Shown here: positions 7,153 to 16,384 of the stretch, one piece after another
Layout: each line of letters begins with the position of its first letter
How positions within the stretch are numbered: position 1 is the stretch's first letter
NCBI GenBank assembly: GCA_947373945.1
Contig: CANBZV010000005.1
Coordinates: 1-37,477 of the forward strand
Source: Moraxellaceae bacterium
GTDB lineage: Bacteria; Pseudomonadota; Gammaproteobacteria; Pseudomonadales; Moraxellaceae
Direction: 5' to 3'
Length of the DNA stretch: 37,477 nt
The notes under the pieces: generated by a model
What the model was told of the DNA's origin: nothing
What the model saw: only the letters and a program-made list of their open reading frames with translations
The model's database searches: none
Made by a program: the position numbers and the translations under genes

Positions 7153-9585
7153 ATGTTTACTACACAACCTATATTAAGCCCAAAAGGCTTATTGGCAGCA
7201 ATGGTTGCCACACTCTTGTCAGGGCAAGCACTTGCCGATACGGCTGGCCGCGTTAGTTTTATTTTTGGTGATGTGTCGGCCGTCAATACTATTGATGGTT
7301 CTCGTCGCACATTAAGCAAAGGTGATTTGGTTAATAGTGGCGAACGTTTGGAAACAGGCAAAGGCCGCCTGCAAATTCGCTTCACTGATGGCAGTTTTGT
7401 TTCGTTGCAACCAAATACCGTGTTTGGCTTAGACAATTACAGTTTTAGCAAAACCAAACCTGAAGAAGGCTCGTTGCTATTTAACTTTCTACGTGGTGGC
7501 ATGCGTACAGTAAGTGGGGCCATTGGCAAAATCAACCGTGCGAACTACAAGATCAAAACCCCCGTTGCAACCATTGGTATTCGTGGCACAGGTTACGCGG
7601 GTAGCATGAATAACGGCACGTTGGTGATTAGCGTTAGTAAAGGCATTGTTAATCTTACCAACGATTTTGGTAGCAGCAACGTACCCGCAGGTCAAACCTT
7701 CCAAACACAGCAAGGCAGAGCGCCTGAACCCGCACCGGAAGGCGTAAGCGCTCAAGCACGTGCAGACTCACCTGACAGTGGCGAACAGCAGGAAGATCGC
7801 CAAGAACGCCGCGACAACACACCGATTGGTGGGGGCTTGCAAATATCAACCACTGTGATTGCTGCGGTAGATGACGCGGCCACTGATGATACGGGGACCA
7901 TTATTACGCCTCCTGAATTAGGCGTGCTGTATCCAAACTCAACCATTACCATTGATAATAATGCGAACCCAACTACCTCACAGATATCACCGTTCTATGC
8001 CCTGACGCAGGCCAAAGTACGCACGAGCACTAACTTTTTATCAAGCTCGCAACTAGGAGCAACATTTAATAACACCACGGGCAGCGAGCGCAATGCCTTG
8101 ACTGCTGTAGATGAAGTCAATGCAAATGTTGACGGCACGTTATTCAAAAACAACGTTTTTACAGCAGGTTCGTTAAAAACTGCAAACGTCACAACACTTG
8201 GCGCATTATCTTTTGGTGAGTGGACCAATGGCACGGGAACATTTGACGGCCAAGCGTTAACATTGTCCAGCAGCCAATTTTTACCCTATATCGTTGGTCT
8301 GCAAGCAACTGATGTCAATGAAAGCCAAAAAGTCACTTATAGCCTAGATAAAGGTTCACTTGCTCGCAGTAACACGACTAATCTAACCGGCGTACTTGAT
8401 CATCTAAATCTGGATGTCAACTATGCTCAAGGCTTAATCGATGTCGATATGAAGGTGATTTTTAATGGCAGTGACTATATCGTCAATAAAACAGGCATTC
8501 ATCGCTTCCAAGTCGACAACTCGGGTGGTGCCGAACTTGACGGTTTACTGGCAACAAGCTCTACCACGGCTAATTGTGCCCAAGGGGGATGCCCAACGAC
8601 CTTGAGCATTTTCTTTGCTGGTTTAAATGTGGCCAACAAAGTATTTGGCACACAAGCGGGTGCCGCTTATATCATTAATTTAGCTGATGACTCTACCCTG
8701 TCTGGCGTTGGTGCACTGGCTGCATCCAACACCCAAGTCATTGCACAACGAGACCCTTTAAATCAAATTGACGGTAGCAAAGACACCATTTACTCGGCAA
8801 GCTTTGTCTCGAACTCCCCATCCTTCCCTCTTAAAAGTGAAGCCAGCCTGACAGGTAAATTTGATCCGACAACAGGTGAGCTACTAGTTGCCAGCCGCCC
8901 AACTGGAGAACTCTACGGTAGAGTGGATAATGAATTTTCTGCCACTACACTGAATGTTGGCTCGTTTAATAAAGTGCTATCGTGGGGTCAATGGCACAAT
9001 GGCGACTTAAACAACCCTAGTTTCCCTACTGGCGTTACGCTAAATCCTACCGATGATCTACACTATATTATCGGTCAAACCACTACTGCGACAGATATGG
9101 CTAATGCTGCTGGCAGCGTTCGTTACAGTTTCGTTGGCGGCACCAGTCAAGCCATACTTGATAAATTTGCCAGTTTCGTAGCTCAAACTGGCAGTCTTGA
9201 TGTTGACTTCACTAAAGCCACAGCTAATGTAAGCATGACGTTCACAGGCTTTGATTTAGGCACATTCAATAACCCTGCTGGCTTTAATACTCTGACAGCA
9301 ACGGGTGCAACCACTCTCACAGGTACATCTGCCCTGTCCTTTACAGGCATGACTGTCAACGCGACTGATACCAGAGTAAATCCAAACACCTTAACCTGTC
9401 CAACATGTACCGGCACAGCGATGGGCGGATTTGCGGGGACATTAACGGTCTCTGGTGCGCCACAAGCTGTGGGCTTGGGTTACCACATATCAGGAACGGC
9501 CATGAACGCTCAAACTACTACGCAAACAGCGTTTGATGTTGGCGGCACACAAGGCTTTGGCAACCCTGTAGACCCTACGCTCTAG
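7153..9585 (+). CDS. Exported FecR-domain protein with two C-terminal TbpB-like / repeated beta domains
   Basis: FecR-domain sequence GRVSFIFGDVSAVNTIDGSRRTLSKGDLVNSGERLETGKGRLQIRFTDGSFVSLQPNTVFGLDNY...KTPVATIGIRGTGY; signal peptide ending QALA/DTAG; RBS aaggag; 17 nt after the upstream gene. Confidence 0.82.
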   Translation: MFTTQPILSPKGLLAAMVATLLSGQALADTAGRVSFIFGDVSAVNTIDGSRRTLSKGDLVNSGERLETGKGRLQIRFTDGSFVSLQPNTVFGLDNYSFSKTKPEEGSLLFNFLRGGMRTVSGAIGKINRANYKIKTPVATIGIRGTGYAGSMNNGTLVISVSKGIVNLTNDFGSSNVPAGQTFQTQQGRAPEPAPEGVSAQARADSPDSGEQQEDRQERRDNTPIGGGLQISTTVIAAVDDAATDDTGTIITPPELGVLYPNSTITIDNNANPTTSQISPFYALTQAKVRTSTNFLSSSQLGATFNNTTGSERNALTAVDEVNANVDGTLFKNNVFTAGSLKTANVTTLGALSFGEWTNGTGTFDGQALTLSSSQFLPYIVGLQATDVNESQKVTYSLDKGSLARSNTTNLTGVLDHLNLDVNYAQGLIDVDMKVIFNGSDYIVNKTGIHRFQVDNSGGAELDGLLATSSTTANCAQGGCPTTLSIFFAGLNVANKVFGTQAGAAYIINLADDSTLSGVGALAASNTQVIAQRDPLNQIDGSKDTIYSASFVSNSPSFPLKSEASLTGKFDPTTGELLVASRPTGELYGRVDNEFSATTLNVGSFNKVLSWGQWHNGDLNNPSFPTGVTLNPTDDLHYIIGQTTTATDMANAAGSVRYSFVGGTSQAILDKFASFVAQTGSLDVDFTKATANVSMTFTGFDLGTFNNPAGFNTLTATGATTLTGTSALSFTGMTVNATDTRVNPNTLTCPTCTGTAMGGFAGTLTVSGAPQAVGLGYHISGTAMNAQTTTQTAFDVGGTQGFGNPVDPTL

Positions 9586-9599
9586 GCAATTCTCACACT

Positions 9600-9627
9600 A
9601 AGCGCGGACTAGCTCCGCGCTTTTTTA
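9600..9627 (+). terminator. Intrinsic terminator after the FecR-domain gene
   Basis: aagcgcgga ctagc tccgcgctt followed by T-run. Confidence 0.9.
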
Positions 9628-9636
9628 TTTACGCAA

Positions 9637-10245
9637 CTAGGCTACTGGTATCGTACTACCAATACTCTCCCGCACCATCATCCGCTGCATAAACCGCGCT
9701 AGATTTGGATACAGCTCACGCCAGTTCAACTCGGCAAATCTGAAGTCCAAATAGCCCAAACAACAGACAGTAGCAATATCAGCCAACGTAAAGCGCTCAC
9801 TGACAAAAAACTCTTCGTCACCCAAAGCCACCGACATAGCTTCTAAACCCAAATTTATTTTTTGCTGCTGACGCTGAATCCAGTCTTGGCTTTGCAATGA
9901 CTCTGGCCGACGTTTTTCAATAAAGATAGTGGCGGCAGCATCGGCAATGCCATCCGCTAATGCCTCTTGTCGCTTGACCGCAATCAATGCATGTGGTTGA
10001 TGGGGGATAAAGGCGCGACTAGGCAGCAAGGTATCGAGATACTCGACAATCACACGAGAATCAAACAATGTTTGGCCATCATCCAACACCAGCACAGGCA
10101 CCTTACCCAAGGGATTAAACTGCGGTACGTTTGTCTCGGCATTCCAGGGAATATCAATCACCAGCTCACAGTCAATTTCTTTTTCCTGTAAGACGATACG
10201 TACTTTACGTGCAAAAGGACTCGTTAATGAGGCTAGTAGTTTCAT
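9637..10245 (-). CDS. Glutathione S-transferase family protein (YibF-like)
   Basis: MKLLASLTSPFARKVRIVLQEKEIDCELV...NPLGKVPVLVLDDGQTLFDSRVIVEYLD; C-terminal FTLADIATVCCLGYLDFR. Confidence 0.9.
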   Translation of the reverse strand: MKLLASLTSPFARKVRIVLQEKEIDCELVIDIPWNAETNVPQFNPLGKVPVLVLDDGQTLFDSRVIVEYLDTLLPSRAFIPHQPHALIAVKRQEALADGIADAAATIFIEKRRPESLQSQDWIQRQQQKINLGLEAMSVALGDEEFFVSERFTLADIATVCCLGYLDFRFAELNWRELYPNLARFMQRMMVRESIGSTIPVA

Positions 10246-10270
10246 CTCCGCTCTCCCAGAGTAAGTAATG

Positions 10271-10294
10271 AAAAAGCCCGCACAGTGGCGGGCT
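10271..10294 (-). terminator. Intrinsic terminator for dsbA
   Basis: agcccgc acagtg gcgggct with A-run (T-run on minus strand). Confidence 0.85.
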
Positions 10295-10323
10295 AATCGT
10301 TTTCTTTAGGCGGCGCGAACAGC

Positions 10324-10941
10324 CTATTTCTTAGCTGCACTACGCTCTTTGGCAATCAGGTAATCGGTTACATCCAGCACTTTTGCCGTTTCACCTGTGA
10401 CCACATATTTGCCATTCACGACAATCGCAGGCACACCATCAATTTGGTATTTTTGTGCCAACGCCTTTGACTGCGCAACTTTACCTGTTACGGCAAACGA
10501 GTTGAATAAGCCATGAAATTTAGCGCTATCAACACCATAACGTTGATAAAAACTAGCTAAGCTATCTTCATCAAAAATACGCGCTTGTTTTTCATGAATA
10601 GTGTTAAACAATGGTGTATGGGTTTGCTCAACCAGCCCCATCATTTCAACAGAATAAAAACCACGAGCATTACCTTCCCATACGGGATTTAGCGATGCTG
10701 GGGTACGCACAAAATTAACATCCTTAGGCTTGGTCTTTAACCAGTTCGTTATAAACGGATCTAAACGAAAACAATGCGGGCAGCCGTACCAAAAAAACTC
10801 ACGAACTTCGACAACGCCAGGCGTTGTTGTACCAGGTGAGGCCAATACTTTGTAGTCTTTGCCTTCAACAAAAGCAGTTGTTGCCGCTAATACGGGCATG
10901 CACACCGTCATCAAAGCAATGGCAGCAAGTTTTTTTAACAT
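10324..10941 (-). CDS. dsbA: Thiol:disulfide interchange protein DsbA
   Basis: Signal peptide; FFWYGCPHCFRLDP (CPHC active site); GVPAIVVNGKYVV cis-Pro loop. Confidence 0.93.
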   Translation of the reverse strand: MLKKLAAIALMTVCMPVLAATTAFVEGKDYKVLASPGTTTPGVVEVREFFWYGCPHCFRLDPFITNWLKTKPKDVNFVRTPASLNPVWEGNARGFYSVEMMGLVEQTHTPLFNTIHEKQARIFDEDSLASFYQRYGVDSAKFHGLFNSFAVTGKVAQSKALAQKYQIDGVPAIVVNGKYVVTGETAKVLDVTDYLIAKERSAAKK

Positions 10942-11030
10942 AAGCCCCTCGAAGGTCTATATTTGAATATTACACAGAGGATAACGGAAAATTACGTTAA
11001 CCATTAGCCACAGACTGTGCATTTTTTGTA

Positions 11031-11062
11031 TAAAAACAAACGCCCTGTAATCAGGGCGTTTG
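11031..11062 (-). terminator. Intrinsic terminator for the cytochrome c4 gene
   Basis: caaacgccctg taat cagggcgtttg, T-run on minus strand. Confidence 0.88.
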
Positions 11063-11080
11063 TTAGATTTACCTGCAGAA

Positions 11081-11734
11081 TTAATGCAAGCCAGAAACAT
11101 AATTGGCCAACGCATCAATATCTTTATCAGACAGCTTAGACGCCACCATCTGCATAATGCCTAGTTCGCCTGCTTTGGCAGAGTCATTAGTGCGTTTTTG
11201 ATCGGTATTATCATCACGACCTGCGGCACGGAAAGCCGTTAATTGCGTTTTGATATAATCAGGATGTTGGCCGCCCAATTTCGGGAAAGCCGCCAAATTA
11301 TTACCTTTACCCGCAGGGCCATGGCAGCCCGCACAAGGTGCAACACCCGTGACCGGATTGCCACCACGATACAAATGCTCACCTTTTTCGATCAATTTGG
11401 GATCCGCCAAATTAACACCCGACTTCTGCAACGAGAAATACGCGGCTAAATTTGCAAAATCTTGATCTGTTTTATCCGCAACCAACGCAACCATCATCGG
11501 ATTCACTCGACGGCCACTTTTCATATCTTGCAACTGCTTATAAATATACTTGGCATTTTGACCTGCCAACTTCGGAAAGTTAGGCGCTGCGCTATTACCA
11601 TCAGCACCATGACAAGCAGCACATTGGCCAGCCATTGCCTGACCAGCAGTCGCATCGCCTTTAGGCATGACAACGCCTGCAAAAGCAGAAGATACGGACA
11701 AAAGAGTAACTAAAGCAGCAAAAGACTTCTTCAT
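11081..11734 (-). CDS. Diheme cytochrome c4
   Basis: Two CXXCH sites (CAACHG, CAGCHG); signal peptide MKKSFAALVTLLSVSSAFA. Start at 11734 preferred (ggaag RBS) over the track's 11746. Confidence 0.92.
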   Translation of the reverse strand: MKKSFAALVTLLSVSSAFAGVVMPKGDATAGQAMAGQCAACHGADGNSAAPNFPKLAGQNAKYIYKQLQDMKSGRRVNPMMVALVADKTDQDFANLAAYFSLQKSGVNLADPKLIEKGEHLYRGGNPVTGVAPCAGCHGPAGKGNNLAAFPKLGGQHPDYIKTQLTAFRAAGRDDNTDQKRTNDSAKAGELGIMQMVASKLSDKDIDALANYVSGLH

Positions 11735-11750
11735 AACAGCTTCCAATAGC

Positions 11751-12044
11751 TTATTGAGACATGAATTTAATCAGAGCGACGTAGTCGGCATCACTACAAT
11801 CGTTACACAAACCTTTGGCTGGCATATTTTTATAGCCACTATGAATGTGGGAAAGCAAGGTGTCGGTACCTTGTTTTAGTCGCGGTTGCCATGCGGCGGC
11901 ATCACCTTTTTTAGGCGCACCTAAAACACCCGTACCATGACAAGTGACACACGCTTTGCTGTATTTATCTTCAACACCCGCAGCGTATGCTTGGCTACCA
12001 ATAATGACACCAAAGCAAGCGACAACTATCGCCAACTTGTTCAT
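11751..12044 (-). CDS. Monoheme cytochrome c5 family protein
   Basis: CVTCHG heme site, PAKGLCNDCSDADYVALIKFM; signal peptide MNKLAIVVACFGVIIGSQAYA. ATG at 12044 preferred over the track's 12146. Confidence 0.9.
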   Translation of the reverse strand: MNKLAIVVACFGVIIGSQAYAAGVEDKYSKACVTCHGTGVLGAPKKGDAAAWQPRLKQGTDTLLSHIHSGYKNMPAKGLCNDCSDADYVALIKFMSQ

Positions 12045-12203
12045 AACTCTCTCCCACGGTTCAAACCGTTGCGCGATTATATCGTTAACTGTTACGAACT
12101 GTAATACCCTTATCAGCAGGACGTGATTATTGCTTGATATAATCACAGGCCAACTTCTTGTACTATAGCCACCTTTAATTCATCCGAACTCGATAGACCG
12201 ACC

Positions 12204-12872
12204 ATGAGCGCACAAAACCCCGTACTTACGCTGCTTGAAAAAGCCAAATTCATGACCAGCGCGCCACGCTTGTCAGCTTGCCCGCCAAATATCGGTTATG
12301 AAGTGGCATTTGCAGGTCGCTCTAACGCGGGTAAATCCAGTGCGATCAATACCTTAACTCGTCAGCGACAATTAGCACGGGCGTCAAAAACACCGGGACG
12401 CACGCAATTACTGAATTACTTCAGTCTAGATGAAGAACGCCGTTTAGTCGACTTACCCGGTTATGGCTACGCTGCCGTGCCTTTGGCGATGAAGCTGGCT
12501 TGGCAAAAAGAACTGGAAAACTATTTAATTAAACGTGAAAGTTTGCAAGGTTTGATTTTGTTGATGGATATTCGTCATCCGATGCAAAAATATGACGAGA
12601 TGTTATTGAACTGGGCACAAGAGCGCAATTTGCGCGTGCATATCTTGCTCACCAAATGCGACAAGCTCAATCGCGGTCCGTCAATGCTGGCTCTGCAAGA
12701 GGTCAAAAAACAGCTACTGGCCAAAAAACTGGTCGCTTCCATTTCACTATTTTCGTCACTAAACAAACAAGGCTTAGAAGATGCGGCAGTGATATTGGGT
12801 GATTGGTTGAATTATCCGCCGCCAGACATTGCTGCTAATCTGGATATCATTGAACCGATTATTGCCAGCTAA
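12204..12872 (+). CDS. engB: Ribosome biogenesis GTPase EngB/YihA/YsxC
   Basis: FAGRSNAGKSSAINTLTRQRQLARASKTPGRTQLLNYF...LVDLPGYGYA...LTKCDKLNRG. Confidence 0.96.
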   Translation: MSAQNPVLTLLEKAKFMTSAPRLSACPPNIGYEVAFAGRSNAGKSSAINTLTRQRQLARASKTPGRTQLLNYFSLDEERRLVDLPGYGYAAVPLAMKLAWQKELENYLIKRESLQGLILLMDIRHPMQKYDEMLLNWAQERNLRVHILLTKCDKLNRGPSMLALQEVKKQLLAKKLVASISLFSSLNKQGLEDAAVILGDWLNYPPPDIAANLDIIEPIIAS

Positions 12873-12873
12873 C

Positions 12874-13491
12874 ATGATGGTTATGCCGACTAAAGCTTTT
12901 AGCACTACCTTAACTTTACTGATTATTATCGTTACATGGATTCAGCCCATTTGGCCTTATGAGCAAGGGCTGCATAACTCCATGACGGTGGTCGGCGCTG
13001 TGTTTTTATGGCGCTATTTGCAAAAATACACCATGACCGATGGTCATTTTTTGCTGATTTGCTTTTTTATTATCATCCATAGTATTGCCGCCCATTGGCT
13101 GTACTCCAACGTCCCTTATGACCAATGGGCTCGCCGGTTATGGGGCACGTCGCTGAGCGAGATGTTTGGCTGGCGACGTAATCATGCCGATCGCTTGATT
13201 CATATACTTTATGGTTTGTGTTTAACACCCGCGATTACACACTATTTTGTCCAACGCTATCGCATTAACCCGCACACAGGGTTCAAGCTGGCCGTTGGTA
13301 GTGTGATGGTTACAAGCTTAGGTTATGAATGGTTTGAATGGCTGGTTGCCATCACTTTATCACCCCAGGATGCTGAAGCCTATAACGGCCAGCAGGGTGA
13401 TATGTGGGACGCCCATAAAGATATGCTCTGTGCGACGCTCGGTAGTTTGGTGTGGTGGTGGAAATATAGCGACCACAAAAAAGCCGCATAG
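12874..13491 (+). CDS. DUF2238/YjdF-like integral membrane protein
   Basis: Multi-TM; HNSMTVVGAVFLWRYLQKYTMTDGHFLLICFFIIIHSIAAHWLYSNVPYD...GDMWDAHKDMLCATLGSLV. Start set just after the engB stop. Confidence 0.82.
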   Translation: MMVMPTKAFSTTLTLLIIIVTWIQPIWPYEQGLHNSMTVVGAVFLWRYLQKYTMTDGHFLLICFFIIIHSIAAHWLYSNVPYDQWARRLWGTSLSEMFGWRRNHADRLIHILYGLCLTPAITHYFVQRYRINPHTGFKLAVGSVMVTSLGYEWFEWLVAITLSPQDAEAYNGQQGDMWDAHKDMLCATLGSLVWWWKYSDHKKAA

Positions 13492-13513
13492 CACACGCTA
13501 CACGGCTTTGATT

Positions 13514-13534
13514 GGGAGTGACTCAATCACTCCC
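13514..13534. terminator. Possible bidirectional terminator between convergent genes
   Basis: gggagtga ctcaa tcactccc in the short convergent gap. Confidence 0.5.
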
Positions 13535-13549
13535 CCTTCACTTTAGCGC

Positions 13550-15367
13550 TTAGTTAAACGCAAAATGGTCGTTTTCCATTTGCATTAACGACTTCGACGG
13601 CGACAACATGCTGCCGGCATGAGCCGAAGCACGCGGCAACAAACGCTCAAAGTAAAACTCTGCGGTTTGCAATTTGGCTTGGTAGAACTCAGGTTGTTCA
13701 GCACCGCCGTTATCCAATTTATCTTGGGCAACTGAGGCTTGTAACGCCCAGAAATAAGCCATGGTCACATAGCCCGAATACATCAAGAAGTCATTACACG
13801 CCGAGCTAACAATATCGCGGTCTTTACGCGCAGTGAGCATAATACGCGTGGTGAGATAGTTCCATTGCGCACAGGCTTTGGTCAAATCCCAAACATAACG
13901 ACGCATTTTTTTGTCACGGGCATGACGGCCACAGAACTTCAGGATTTCGGCGGTAAAATCACGCACCGCTTTACCTTTGCTTTGCAGCAAGACTTTACGA
14001 CCTAATAAATCAAGCGCCTGAATACCAGTGGTGCCTTCGTACAAGGTTGCAATACGCGCATCACGGGCGATTTGCTCCATACCATGTTCTTTGATGTAGC
14101 CATGACCACCAAATACTTGCATACCGATGTTCGCAGCCTCCAAACCTAATTCCGTCAAGAAACCTTTTAGAATCGGCGTGAAGAAGCCCAATTTATCATC
14201 CCAATGCTCATATTTTTGTGAGTCATTTTCGACAATGCCATTGGTCATATGGTCGGCATATTGCGCAGCGAAATAAATCATCGCCCGTCCGCCTTCGGCA
14301 ACCGCTTTTTGCGTCAACAACATACGGCGCACATCAGCATGATAAATCAGCGCATCCGCTACTTTTTCTGGCTCTTTTTTACCCGATAAGGCGCGCATCG
14401 AACGACGCTCTTTGGCATACGCCAATGCACCTTGGTAAGACAATTCAGCATGTGCAACACCCTGAACTGCAGTGCCAATCCGTGCGGTGTTCATAAAGGT
14501 AAACATCGCCTCTAAGCCTTTGTTGGGCTGGGCAATCAAATAACCTGTGGCTTCATCAAAGTTAATCACGCAAGTCGCTGACGCTTTAATACCCATTTTG
14601 TGTTCGATAGAACCGCAGGCTACCGCATTACGCTCACCGACAGTACCATCGTTATTCGCCAAGAATTTTGGCACGATAAACAACGAAATACCGCGTGTGC
14701 CTGGAGGAGCATCAGGTAAACGCGCCAACACGATGTGAATAATATTTTCTGCCAAATCGTGATCACCGGCCGAAATAAAAATCTTGGTGCCGGTTAATTT
14801 GAATGAACCATCGGGTTGCGGCTCAGCTTTAGTTTTTACTTGGCCAAGATCAGTACCACATTGCGGCTCGGTCAAACACATGGTGCCTGACCAACGACCT
14901 TCAACCAATGGCGGCATAAACAGGTTTTTTTGTGCGTCAGTGCCGTGCTGCATAATGGTATTCATGCAACCCAAGCTCAAACCCGGATACATGGTAAACG
15001 ACCAGTTCGCCGTACCCATCATTTCAGCTTTTAACAAATTCATCGACATCGGCAAGCCTTGGCCACCGTATTCGGCAGGGTGCGACAAACCTTGCCAGCC
15101 ACCCGCAACGTATTGATCGTAGGCGTCTTTAAAGCCCTTAGGTGTTGTGACGATGCCATTGTCAAAATGACAGCCTTCTTCATCACCCGACAAATTGATA
15201 GGAGCCAAGACTTCTTCACAAAAACGACCACATTCACTGACAATGGCATCAACCATATCAGGGGTCGCATCACCGCCATTACTCAATGACGCATAATGCG
15301 CTGGGAAATCAAATACTTCATTCATCAAAAAGCGCATGTCGCGCAAAGGAGCCTTATAAGTTGGCAT
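13550..15367 (-). CDS. Long acyl-CoA dehydrogenase (about 605 aa)
   Basis: MCLTEPQCGTDLGQVKTKAEPQPDGSFKLTGTKIFISAGDHD; QVFGGHGYIKEHGMEQIARDARIATLYEGTTGIQALDLLGRK. Confidence 0.95.
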   Translation of the reverse strand: MPTYKAPLRDMRFLMNEVFDFPAHYASLSNGGDATPDMVDAIVSECGRFCEEVLAPINLSGDEEGCHFDNGIVTTPKGFKDAYDQYVAGGWQGLSHPAEYGGQGLPMSMNLLKAEMMGTANWSFTMYPGLSLGCMNTIMQHGTDAQKNLFMPPLVEGRWSGTMCLTEPQCGTDLGQVKTKAEPQPDGSFKLTGTKIFISAGDHDLAENIIHIVLARLPDAPPGTRGISLFIVPKFLANNDGTVGERNAVACGSIEHKMGIKASATCVINFDEATGYLIAQPNKGLEAMFTFMNTARIGTAVQGVAHAELSYQGALAYAKERRSMRALSGKKEPEKVADALIYHADVRRMLLTQKAVAEGGRAMIYFAAQYADHMTNGIVENDSQKYEHWDDKLGFFTPILKGFLTELGLEAANIGMQVFGGHGYIKEHGMEQIARDARIATLYEGTTGIQALDLLGRKVLLQSKGKAVRDFTAEILKFCGRHARDKKMRRYVWDLTKACAQWNYLTTRIMLTARKDRDIVSSACNDFLMYSGYVTMAYFWALQASVAQDKLDNGGAEQPEFYQAKLQTAEFYFERLLPRASAHAGSMLSPSKSLMQMENDHFAFN

Positions 15368-15689
15368 AGTTCACCTCACATCAATAATAGTTATAATTCT
15401 AACCCTTTTTAATCTGATGACATTGACAGCACAATAGCTTTCTACGGGCATTTTGGTGAATACCCAGTCACCATTTGTCGAATATTTGTCCAAGCATGAG
15501 GGATTACGACACAAGAAAACATTGCAGACTGTCACGATAACCATTATTTCGAAGCACTTTTTATGTTATCTATATGAGGTTATGTCAAAACTGCCACCAC
15601 TTAGACCACCGTCCTAATACCTTGCTAGAGAACCAGGACTAACCCGTGGTCTTGGTCACCGTGCTGATTTGCCTTTTTGGAGCATGCTT

Positions 15690-16352
15690 ATGACAGTCAC
15701 AACCGCAAATCGAGATACCCGAGCAGGTGCTGCGGTTTACACTAAAACCGCCCTCAAATTATATGATTTTTGGGTTCATGGTTTTTCGAATCACTATTTA
15801 TGGCATTGCCCAACCGAGCAATTACATGCCCTCTATCAACGTCACACCTCCGCCAATCATTTAGAGGTAGGTGCAGGCACAGGCTTTTTTCTCAAACAAG
15901 TGCCGTTCAGGATGCTCAAGCCGCGTATCGTGTTGATGGATTTGAATCCCAACACCTTAGAAACAGCCTCACGTGCCATTCATCATTATCAGCCTGCGGG
16001 CGTATTGAATGATATTTTGGCAACGCAACAACCAACCATGCCCGCGTTTGACTCAATAGCCTTTAATTACGTTTGGCACTGTTTGCCTGCATCTGCCAAC
16101 AAAGCGCAGGCTTTTACCCACCTCAGCCGTTTACTCAATGAGAGCGGTGTGTTATTTGGTGCCACATTACTTGGTAAAGGCGTGCCGTTAAATCCGTTGG
16201 CCAAAGCAGTGATGAAACTCTATAACAAAAAAGGCATTTTTGGTAATCATGCCGATGATCGCGCCTCGCTGGAAGCGGCACTTGCTGCCAATTTTAGCCG
16301 CTACGACATTCGCCAAGAAGGCGCCGCCGCCTTGTTTACCGCATGGAAATAA
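15690..16352 (+). CDS. Class I SAM-dependent methyltransferase
   Basis: NHLEVGAGTGFFLKQ (motif I) and VLMDLNPNTLETASRAI. The track begins at a TTG (15669); ATG at 15690 has a better-spaced ggag RBS. Confidence 0.85.
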   Translation: MTVTTANRDTRAGAAVYTKTALKLYDFWVHGFSNHYLWHCPTEQLHALYQRHTSANHLEVGAGTGFFLKQVPFRMLKPRIVLMDLNPNTLETASRAIHHYQPAGVLNDILATQQPTMPAFDSIAFNYVWHCLPASANKAQAFTHLSRLLNESGVLFGATLLGKGVPLNPLAKAVMKLYNKKGIFGNHADDRASLEAALAANFSRYDIRQEGAAALFTAWK

Positions 16353-16384
16353 ACTTCCCCCTAACAATTGATGAGGACAGCTTG

